Below are positions 14,952 to 20,494 of a stretch of 20,494 bases of DNA, in pieces (position 1 is the first letter of the stretch; the number at the start of each line of letters is the position of its first letter). The notes beneath the pieces were generated by a model. It saw nothing but the letters and a program-made list of their open reading frames with translations, was not told the DNA's origin and searched no databases. The stretch comes from a virus, in IMG/VR virus record IMGVR_UViG_3300033064_002438, positions 1 through 20,494 of that record; one strand, given 5' to 3'. The position numbers and the translations under genes are program-made.

Positions 14952-15754
14952 GACAGGAAATCCGTTAGGCCTTGGTATTCGGATAAGGAATGGGGGTTCT
15001 TCCTGAAAGCTTCCTGTGCTTCGAGTCTCGCCCGCTTCACCCGCATTACCAAGTCCCATTGAGCGCCCCAGTACCCATCCTTGAGGTGAAGTGCAGCCCC
15101 GTCCCGCTCTGACCATTCGCCATTAGGGTTCGTCAGTCGAGTCAGTTCCGTGTCGGTCGCCGGTAGTGCTTTCCATAGCCCGTAGAACGTCGTGAAGATT
15201 CTATCGCCAAACCGCCTGAAGTCATCCATCGTTACGATCTGATTCTGCAGCAGATACCGGAACGCATTGACTGGCCAGCTCCGATTGAACAGGCAGCCGT
15301 ACCCAACATTCACGTACGGTGGCGTGTAGGCCGTCTGGTATTGGCTCCCTGCGACGGGTATCTGGCAAATGATGTTCTTGTTGTCCCACTGATCAATGAG
15401 TTTCTGCCAGCCATCCGGAGTCACCACGTAATCGTCATCAACCGAAGCGATAACATTCGACGCTGTCGGAAAGTCAATCGTCACGTATCTCGCAAGGGTC
15501 TTGACGTTTCTCGTCCCTCGATACAGCCGCACCTTTCCGTCTTTGCGTAGTTCCTGGATGCTTCCGTAGCACTTGCTCAAGTACTCGTCGCTACACCAGT
15601 TGTCAGCAATGATGACCCTGTCGAATCCGAAGTCCAGCATCGAATCAACTATCAATGGCACATTCCACGGCCTGGCGTAGCTTACAATCATTCCAGTAAC
15701 GTGTTTTGCTTCGACCTTCCGTATCAAGTCGGGCCTGAATGTCGTTTTGAACAA
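14930..15754 (-). CDS. GT-A fold glycosyltransferase-like protein
   Basis: 274 residues. The start is TTG 15754, with the previous gene's stop 3 bases upstream. The N-terminal strand GMIVSYARPWNVPLIV and FDRVIIADNWCSD look like the nucleotide-sugar domain. SVDDDYVVTPDGW holds the DxD motif (D106-D108) used with a metal ion. The rest (PYVNVGYGCLFNRS, DRIFTTFYGL, then LHLKDGYWG) is typical of GT-A acceptor halves. It has no membrane segment. It is separated from the main sugar group (8.2-12.7 kb) by six small genes, so its acceptor may differ. Confidence 0.78.
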   Translation of the reverse strand: MFKTTFRPDLIRKVEAKHVTGMIVSYARPWNVPLIVDSMLDFGFDRVIIADNWCSDEYLSKCYGSIQELRKDGKVRLYRGTRNVKTLARYVTIDFPTASNVIASVDDDYVVTPDGWQKLIDQWDNKNIICQIPVAGSQYQTAYTPPYVNVGYGCLFNRSWPVNAFRYLLQNQIVTMDDFRRFGDRIFTTFYGLWKALPATDTELTRLTNPNGEWSERDGAALHLKDGYWGAQWDLVMRVKRARLEAQEAFRKNPHSLSEYQGLTDFLSCTAVGG

Positions 15755-15757
15755 GTC

Positions 15758-15934
15758 TCATCCAATCAGGTAGTTAGCGGAAACGGTAATCGTCCATAGG
15801 ATGCACAATGCCGCAAACGCAGAAAGCACTCCATGCACGAAGCCAATGTCGTATCCATCCTTACGTGCCTTCTCTGTGAGCGGATCATGGAACATATCAG
15901 GATAGTCCTGCAAGGAGAATCTCGTACCCTTCAT
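15758..15934 (-). CDS. Small single-span membrane protein
   Basis: 58 residues from ATG 15934 (the frame is open further but inside the clamp gene). A polar N-terminus (DYPDMFHDPLTEKARKDGYD) is followed by one hydrophobic span (IGFVHGVLSAFAALCILWTI, then TVSANYLIG). The start overlaps the last 38 bases of the clamp gene. Could anchor a complex in the host membrane; no family recognised. Confidence 0.6.
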   Translation of the reverse strand: MKGTRFSLQDYPDMFHDPLTEKARKDGYDIGFVHGVLSAFAALCILWTITVSANYLIG

Positions 15935-16997
15935 ACTCGAACCCGATTCCGAGCTCGTTGTAACGAGCCGTAATATGCCCCACTCCACGCCAGCACTCCA
16001 TAGCGATCCTTAACTTGTCCATGTCTACGGAGACTTCGCCTTCAATCACTCCCGTGCAACTCACCACGTGATCCGACTTCCCAAGCGAAGTCGCCGACTG
16101 CTTCAGCATCAAACCGTCACTAGCTTTCCTGAGAACAACCGTACGAGACTCGGGCGGTGCAATGATCGTCATTATCTTCATCGCCTCGGATATCTCTCCT
16201 GGCACAACAGCGATTTCGGTAGTCCATCCCTTATCTCTCAACAGGTAAGGGGTCGGAACGTACCCAACCGCAAAGTCCTCAAGCGACCGCATGCAGATAC
16301 TGCACGATGACATCACAAACGTGGTGTGTGACTCGCAGAAGATAACGTCACACGTATCCTCACTCCCCTCTTTCTTCAGGAGCGAATTAACAATCGCGAC
16401 ACACTCTGTCTTGACGCAGACTCGATTCTGGTTCACTGACTCAAACAGGTCAGTCTTCAAGTGACCAACAACGCTCGCGCTCGGCTTCGTCCCGACAATC
16501 GAATCAGTAGCCAACAGGCCGTAGGCTGGAACAAACTGAACTGCCCTCTCCCCGCTGTTGGCGCCGTCAACCTTTGATATCGGCATCAGCAACGAAAGCA
16601 TCCTTGACAGCTCGTGAGAATTAAGCGTGACCTTTGTGCCGTCAGTTTCAATTGAACGTGTGCATTCAGAGATTTCACGGCTCGGCAGACTGACCTTTGT
16701 GTTCCCACATTCGATCAGGATCTCTGACCCATTCTGGCCGAGAAATAAATCACCCTTCTTCATGCTCATTAACAGGTCGCACAGCTTCGGCCCATTAAGC
16801 AACGCGTCGAAGTCGCCGCCCTGCTTGCCATTCCAGACATACGTCTTGTACCCATCATGAGCACTAACTGAAACGAATCCGTCATGAATTTCAATCAGGA
16901 TGCAATACTGAGCCTCGACAGTGCTTCGAGTTGAGCAGAACCGTCTCGCTTCGCTAACCGCCGTCCTGAACGCTTCCGGGTTCTCGATCTGAAACAT
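15897..16997 (-). CDS. Divergent beta sliding clamp (DnaN-like)
   Basis: 366 residues, the normal length for bacterial clamps. ATG 16997 follows AGAGGG. Clamp-like features are VSVSAHDGYKTYVW near the start, a centre with SREISECTRS and AVQFVPAYGLLATDSIVGTK (the usual 'v-tDg.Rl' region), SLEDFAVGYVPTPYLL resembling the FPDYxxVIP loop, and the tail GFEYEGYEILLAGLS where clamps end in an IMPMRL-like strand. Clamps tether DNA polymerase. Homology is faint, so a fold search is needed. It overlaps the zinc-ribbon gene and is coupled to the helicase region. Confidence 0.62.
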   Translation of the reverse strand: MFQIENPEAFRTAVSEARRFCSTRSTVEAQYCILIEIHDGFVSVSAHDGYKTYVWNGKQGGDFDALLNGPKLCDLLMSMKKGDLFLGQNGSEILIECGNTKVSLPSREISECTRSIETDGTKVTLNSHELSRMLSLLMPISKVDGANSGERAVQFVPAYGLLATDSIVGTKPSASVVGHLKTDLFESVNQNRVCVKTECVAIVNSLLKKEGSEDTCDVIFCESHTTFVMSSCSICMRSLEDFAVGYVPTPYLLRDKGWTTEIAVVPGEISEAMKIMTIIAPPESRTVVLRKASDGLMLKQSATSLGKSDHVVSCTGVIEGEVSVDMDKLRIAMECWRGVGHITARYNELGIGFEYEGYEILLAGLS

Positions 16998-17178
16998 TAT
17001 CGCCCTCTTCTACTAACGTGTACTCGCACAAGAACAGGAAAGCTTTGCATTCATCGCACGGCAGCATGTACGTCCCGGCAATCCTGCGATTGACCTTTCC
17101 GCAGCCGCACTTGATGTCCAGCAACTGCCCCTTAGAAAAATGCGCTGAGCTGTTCGGCTTCTGAGTCTTCTTCAACAT
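16954..17178 (-). CDS. Small zinc-ribbon protein
   Basis: 74 residues from ATG 17178 with TTAAGGGGAC upstream. Two metal knuckles: IKCGCGKVN (C23, C25) and LPCDECKAFLFLC (C40, C43), a zinc-ribbon layout. It overlaps both the helicase (by 47 bases) and the clamp gene (by 44 bases), a tight block of three replication-type genes. It might bind DNA or the helicase; not recognised. Confidence 0.65.
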   Translation of the reverse strand: MLKKTQKPNSSAHFSKGQLLDIKCGCGKVNRRIAGTYMLPCDECKAFLFLCEYTLVEEGDNVSDREPGSVQDGG

Positions 17179-18757
17179 CTGGCGTTGTCCCCTTAAGGCT
17201 ATGGATAACTCTCTGCATGTCACCAACCTTCGTACGCAGGTTCCGAATCTCGTCGATCATGCGAGGCAGCAATAGTGTCGCCGCAGTGTGGCTATCGGAA
17301 GGGTTCTCCGTACGAAGCACATCATACATCGCATCCATTTCTGGATCAGACGCGAACTTCCCGGTGGTCGCCCCCGAGCGGATTTCGTCCATCGGACTCA
17401 GGACTTCCACGCCACCGAAATTCGTAATCTCGTCCTGAATGAATTCAAGGTAGTGCCCGGAATTCATAGCGTTCGTCATGAACGCAGACAGTAGCTTGTC
17501 GGCACGGATATCAGCCTTCGCCAGCTTAGCCTTCAGGATGATCCCATCAAGGCTTCGGCATCGACTCAACGCAACATAAGTCTGGCCATCGGCGAATGAG
17601 CCGCCCGACATGTCGATGATAACCCTGTCGAGAGTTACCCCTTGGCTCTTATGGATAGTACACGCATACGCAACCCTCAGCGGAATCTGCCTGAAGCAAC
17701 CCTCTGATTCGCCAACAAGCTCGTCGTTCTGGACTCGAGTGGAATGCATTTCCCACTCTTCGTACCCAATGCTGTGGACCCTGCCGTCAATCTCGACATC
17801 AACAGACTCAGCATGCAGAGTCTTTGCGATGCCAACTTTCCCATTAGGGATCATTCTCTTGTCTTCGAGGTAGATATTCTTGATTACCATTACCTGGCAA
17901 CCCACCTTGAGGTGAACAACCTCATCATTTGGCAGCTTGTTGGGCACTTTCCCATCACACTCGCAGTGGTACTTGACGCCCACGCCAGGCAGGTTCGAAA
18001 GTCTTGCCGCATTGATCTTGTCGACGTCGACGTTCCTCGGGCTCAGCGTTACGAATCCATCCGCCGCCTCAAAATCTGGCCGATACCTCGTGTTCAGCGT
18101 GTCGATCGCTTCGCGGGTGACGTTCCCAACCCTCGCTTCGTTCAGGATCTTAATGAACTTGTCGTCCTTCTGGCGGAAGACCCGTGTCATCTCGACGACT
18201 TCGAATGGAGCCGACTTCATTGCTTTGGCTGAGAAGAAGTATGGCGAACCATACTTCTCATTGATGAACTTGATCTCGTGATTGCTAACGATTGGCGGCA
18301 GCTGATACAGATCCCCGAAACAGATGATCCTTAGCCCACCGAATGGCTCGTCGCACCTCTTGATGACCCGCAGCAGCCTGTCAATCAGATCCCACATGTC
18401 AGACCTGACCATGCCAATCTCGTCACAGACGAGAACTGACGCTGCCCGGACAGCCTTGTTCGCTCGCTTGGCGATATCCTTGACTTCGCTATCGCCAACC
18501 GGCTTAATCGGCAGGGCGAACATCCTGTGAATTGTCTGGCCTTCGCAGTTAATGGCCGCAATCCCTGTCGGCGCCACAACGAGAGCCCTGTTGCCGTTCC
18601 TCTCAATGTACCGCTTCAACTGGATCGATTTCCCTGATCCAGCCTTGCCTGTCACGAAGATGTTGTGGCCCGTCTTCTCGATGTAGTCAACGAGATCGCC
18701 GTTGACGGCCATCTTCAGACTTTGGCTCGCGACACTCTTCGATGATCCCAGTCCCAT
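17132..18757 (-). CDS. PIF1/Dda/RecD-like SF1B DNA helicase
   Basis: 541 residues from ATG 18757, chosen for the strong AAGGGAGGG just upstream; a GTG start at 18796 lacks one. SF1 motifs in order: Walker A GKAGSGKS (37-44), Ia VAPTGIAA, TIH (75-77), II CDEIGMV (111-117), III FGDLYQLPP (147-155), IV EMTRVFRQKD (189-198), V ACTIHKSQGVTLD (365-377), VI GQTYVALSRCRSLDG (391-405). This is a 5'-3' DNA helicase of the PIF1 type. The C-terminal 130 residues (helical, EIRNLRTKVGDMQRVIHSL) are extra. It likely opens DNA in phage replication or recombination, beside a clamp. The region after 18757 lacks another clear gene until the small zinc-protein ORF ending at 18862. Confidence 0.92.
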   Translation of the reverse strand: MGLGSSKSVASQSLKMAVNGDLVDYIEKTGHNIFVTGKAGSGKSIQLKRYIERNGNRALVVAPTGIAAINCEGQTIHRMFALPIKPVGDSEVKDIAKRANKAVRAASVLVCDEIGMVRSDMWDLIDRLLRVIKRCDEPFGGLRIICFGDLYQLPPIVSNHEIKFINEKYGSPYFFSAKAMKSAPFEVVEMTRVFRQKDDKFIKILNEARVGNVTREAIDTLNTRYRPDFEAADGFVTLSPRNVDVDKINAARLSNLPGVGVKYHCECDGKVPNKLPNDEVVHLKVGCQVMVIKNIYLEDKRMIPNGKVGIAKTLHAESVDVEIDGRVHSIGYEEWEMHSTRVQNDELVGESEGCFRQIPLRVAYACTIHKSQGVTLDRVIIDMSGGSFADGQTYVALSRCRSLDGIILKAKLAKADIRADKLLSAFMTNAMNSGHYLEFIQDEITNFGGVEVLSPMDEIRSGATTGKFASDPEMDAMYDVLRTENPSDSHTAATLLLPRMIDEIRNLRTKVGDMQRVIHSLKGTTPDVEEDSEAEQLSAFF

Positions 18758-18861
18758 GAATATCCCTCCCTTGAAGTTTCCTTGATTTAACGACACTAAG
18801 CCCCAGAAGCGACTTCGTCAAACTCTGCGATGGGCAATTCCGTCGTGATTGTCCGGCAATC

Positions 18862-19047
18862 CTAGCCGTGACCTGTGCCGTGCCTCGTTTCATACGTGTT
18901 CTCTTTCATCTCTGAAGTTCTTCTCGAACTTCCGCCGCCCCCTTTTCCGGTAAATCGCCCCGCTTCCCTTTCGTAGCAGTCTCGGCAAACCCCATGCTTA
19001 AGTGTCGCCCCTGTGGTTGAATTGGCATGCACTGACACTCGCGACAT
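18862..19047 (-). CDS. Small zinc-binding protein, apparently frameshifted
   Basis: The 61-residue frame from ATG 19047 contains GATLKHGVCRDCYEREAG and a Gly/Ser-rich tail, with one clear CxxC. This ATG has no ribosome site. In another frame, an ATG at 19067 has a good AAGGTG site and begins MANDKTKCRECQC, with a CxxC that would pair with the second one. That frame runs 53 codons to 18906 without recognisable sequence. The natural product could be MANDKTKCRECQ joined to HANSTTGATLKHGVCRDC. A single missing base, a -1 slip or a sequencing error near 19034-19050 would explain the split. Confidence 0.5.
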   Translation of the reverse strand: MSRVSVHANSTTGATLKHGVCRDCYEREAGRFTGKGGGGSSRRTSEMKENTYETRHGTGHG

Positions 19048-19077
19048 TTTGTCTTGTCATTCGCCATCTTGTTCACC

Positions 19078-19302
19078 TTAATAGTCGCCTACTGGCGTGT
19101 TAATTTCCGTTCTGATCAGGGTTTCTTCAATCCCATCCACCACGTCGCCCGGAGCGATAAAAGGCTCGACTCCATTTATCGCATACCCAATCAATTGTCC
19201 GAGCCGACCAGCGGTTTGACAGTCGACGTCACTGAACTGAACAATTGCCTCCAAATGTCCTTCTTCGTCAGTAGTCTCGATTATAACTTTCAGTCCCATC
19301 AT
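19078..19302 (-). CDS. Unknown small acidic protein
   Basis: 74 residues. ATG 19302 (or the next ATG) follows AAGGGAGAGGA, a strong ribosome site. An acidic strand-rich start (GLKVIIETTDEEGHLEAIVQF) and a helix (QTAGRLGQLIGYAI), then GVEPFIAPGDVVDGIEETL. No known family. It lies in a run of small - strand genes typical of phage early regions. Confidence 0.6.
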   Translation of the reverse strand: MMGLKVIIETTDEEGHLEAIVQFSDVDCQTAGRLGQLIGYAINGVEPFIAPGDVVDGIEETLIRTEINTPVGDY

Positions 19303-19394
19303 TCCTCTCCCTTATGTTTTACTCAGCAACTGGCGGAAACATCCGAACCCCGTACACAACCTTCGATTTCTCGTACATCTCGTCATACGGGTAT

Positions 19395-19655
19395 TCATTC
19401 CGGCCTGTTTCTCGTTACAACGACATCGGCCATCGGAATCTCGCGAAGCCTTTTCGTTGAATAGTCCTTGATGATTGCCAGCGAACAGGACGTTCCTATG
19501 GTGCCAATAACATCATGCTTCAGGGTGAATCCCATGAGGCCACCTTGTCGCCACCCGTCCCCGAACGGCGATGATTCACTCGCCACCTGGTGCCAGCAAT
19601 CCGTTGATGGCAGTTCATTATTAGATCTTGCTTCTTCAGACATTTGAGTCTCCAT
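19395..19655 (-). CDS. Unknown small protein, likely C-terminally shifted
   Basis: 86 residues from ATG 19655 (AGGAAAGG upstream). Ends ...REIPMADVVVTRNRPE at a TGA. In the +1 frame, immediately after, the text TGRNEYPYDEMYEKSKVVYG, then VRMFPPVAE and a stop at 19321-19319 reads like a natural C-terminus just before the next gene's ribosome site. One A too many in a run of three As near 19407-19420 would explain it. Function unknown. Confidence 0.55.
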   Translation of the reverse strand: METQMSEEARSNNELPSTDCWHQVASESSPFGDGWRQGGLMGFTLKHDVIGTIGTSCSLAIIKDYSTKRLREIPMADVVVTRNRPE

Positions 19656-19962
19656 TACCTTTCCTGTTAGGTCTCTCCCAGAACAAATCGTTCCCATCAA
19701 CGGATCCGCCGTCTATTATCTCGCACTCTTCGCAGCATGACAGAGTGCAGCGGTGAGCCTTTTCGAGCGACCCGCTGTCGTGAATATCGCCGACATCAAC
19801 CGCATATAAATAGGCGCCATCTTTATGTATAATCCTGTCGGAAGTAACCCTGACGACAAGCTTGTACATGTATACCTTGCGGCGCCGCCTCGCTGCTCGG
19901 AAATGAGGAATCTTCAGTAAATCCCCAGCCTTAATTTCTCGCCCATTAGAGTCGAGCTGCAT
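19636..19962 (-). CDS. Unknown protein with beta-rich and zinc-like C-terminal part
   Basis: 108 residues from ATG 19962, which follows the previous stop by 5 bases and has TTGGAG upstream; the longer open frame to 20040 overlaps that gene. The start NGREIKAGDLLKI resembles small beta-barrel phage proteins with an opening 'G-I--GD-l' turn. A basic patch ARRRRKVYMYK and the cysteines LSCCEECEII stand out. No recognised function; binding to nucleic acid is one possibility. Confidence 0.6.
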   Translation of the reverse strand: MQLDSNGREIKAGDLLKIPHFRAARRRRKVYMYKLVVRVTSDRIIHKDGAYLYAVDVGDIHDSGSLEKAHRCTLSCCEECEIIDGGSVDGNDLFWERPNRKGNGDSNV

Positions 19963-19967
19963 TTCAT

Positions 19968-20321
19968 CTACTCCAATCCAAGTATTGACCTGTCCGCCTT
20001 GCTCAGCTTGGACAACGCTTCGCTTCTGGCCTTTTCCCAATTCGTGTAGTCAGACCGATCCCCGGCCTTCATGTGCTCCAGAGCGAACCACAGCACATTA
20101 ACGAAGCTCTCGTGCGTCGCCTCAATTCGATCTCCTTGATGGTGAACTTCGATTGACCACTCACCAAACATTTTATCATCGTCGTTGCCGCTAGTCGGTT
20201 CGTAGTGGATATCCACAGAATCAGCCGTGAGCAAATCTGATAAGAATGCGTTGCGTACCATCTGGGTTTGCTGATTGTCCGTAAACTCAGATGGCATGTC
20301 ATTCGGAGTCTTTGGCGTCAT
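19968..20321 (-). CDS. Unknown protein
   Basis: 117 residues, ATG 20321, weak GGGAAT upstream. Strand-helix pattern (SVDIHYEPT, EWSIEVHHQGDRIEATHE) followed by a Leu/Ser-rich tail (SEALSKLSKADRSIL). It starts 4 bases after the previous frame's stop. No family recognised. Confidence 0.6.
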   Translation of the reverse strand: MTPKTPNDMPSEFTDNQQTQMVRNAFLSDLLTADSVDIHYEPTSGNDDDKMFGEWSIEVHHQGDRIEATHESFVNVLWFALEHMKAGDRSDYTNWEKARSEALSKLSKADRSILGLE

Positions 20322-20325
20322 CGTG

Positions 20326-20494
20326 TTAATTCCCGCAAAGTTCGTAAAGATACATCAGCATGCTGATCTCTTCTGTTATCTTCGGCTCGTTGATGTATGC
20401 ACCACCTTCCAGGTTTATGTCGGTGAACTTCACGGCGAACACCGTGCGTATCGATTGCCGAATATCACGGAGCGTCTGGTTCCGCTGTTCAAGA
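20326..20494 (-). CDS. Unknown protein, 5' end beyond the window
   Basis: Open - strand frame entering from the window's right edge and ending with TAA at 20328-20326. 55 residues are visible (LEQRNQTLRDIRQSIRTVFA to MLMYLYELCGN). A helical, charged N-part and a C-terminal helix (ITEEISMLMYLYEL) are seen; no motif. Position 4 bases before the next start agrees with a real gene of the same operon. Confidence 0.55.
   Translation of the reverse strand, partial: LEQRNQTLRDIRQSIRTVFAVKFTDINLEGGAYINEPKITEEISMLMYLYELCGN

Noticed and set aside
14952-15116. Upstream extension of the SWIM-finger ORF
   Set aside because: Lies inside the glycosyltransferase gene in another frame; Gly/Arg/Ser-rich filler, no ribosome site.

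Overview
The window is almost certainly part of a tailed double-stranded DNA bacteriophage genome, or a prophage. It has a large terminase subunit, a holin-like protein, tightly packed genes with ATGA or short overlaps, many tiny unknown genes, and phage-type replication and nucleotide genes. Most starts have Shine-Dalgarno sequences (AGGAG/AAGGA types), so the host is bacterial. Secreted thioredoxin-like proteins, a papain-type peptidase and a sulfotransferase domain would fit an environmental host such as a planctomycete. That host guess is weak inference. Nothing in the sequence fixes the host.

Layout: Positions 1-5247 (+ strand) form a late-type operon: holin/XhlA-like membrane protein, secreted protein with a cysteine-less thioredoxin-like C-terminus, papain-family peptidase, unknown protein, exported thioredoxin, and TerL. 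It converges at about 5.28 kb with a long - strand gene train that fills the rest of the window (20494 down to 5318). Read in its own direction, this train holds: (i) small unknown genes (20494-18862); (ii) a replication group with a PIF1/Dda-like SF1 helicase, a zinc-ribbon protein and a divergent DNA sliding clamp (18757-15897); (iii) a small membrane protein, a GT-A glycosyltransferase, a SWIM zinc-finger protein, a UVR-motif protein, an unknown protein, a Lar-like zinc protein, a secreted thioredoxin-like protein and an HNH-like protein (15934-12678); (iv) a sugar/sulfate decoration group with a GT4-type glycosyltransferase, an acidic-tailed protein, an unknown protein, a double-domain family 2 glycosyltransferase and a sulfotransferase-methyltransferase fusion (12703-8248); (v) a P-loop nucleotide kinase, a Fis-type helix-turn-helix ORF, a metallophosphoesterase and an SNase-fold nuclease (8251-6325); (vi) two tRNA-like elements with abnormal middles (6323-6078); and (vii) two unknown proteins (6062-5318).

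Most notable points: the HTH ORF and the phosphoesterase appear to be joined by a -1 ribosomal frameshift at an in-frame A AAG GGA heptamer. One polypeptide joins a sulfotransferase-like and a methyltransferase-like domain and sits beside several glycosyltransferases. Two tRNA-like elements have perfect 7-bp acceptor stems and T arms but are 105 and 135 nt long. Two small genes near 19 kb show apparent single-base frame breaks, which could be real or sequencing errors. No gene-free stretch exceeds 300 bases. I saw no CRISPR array, insertion sequence, rRNA, convincing promoter or convincing terminator.
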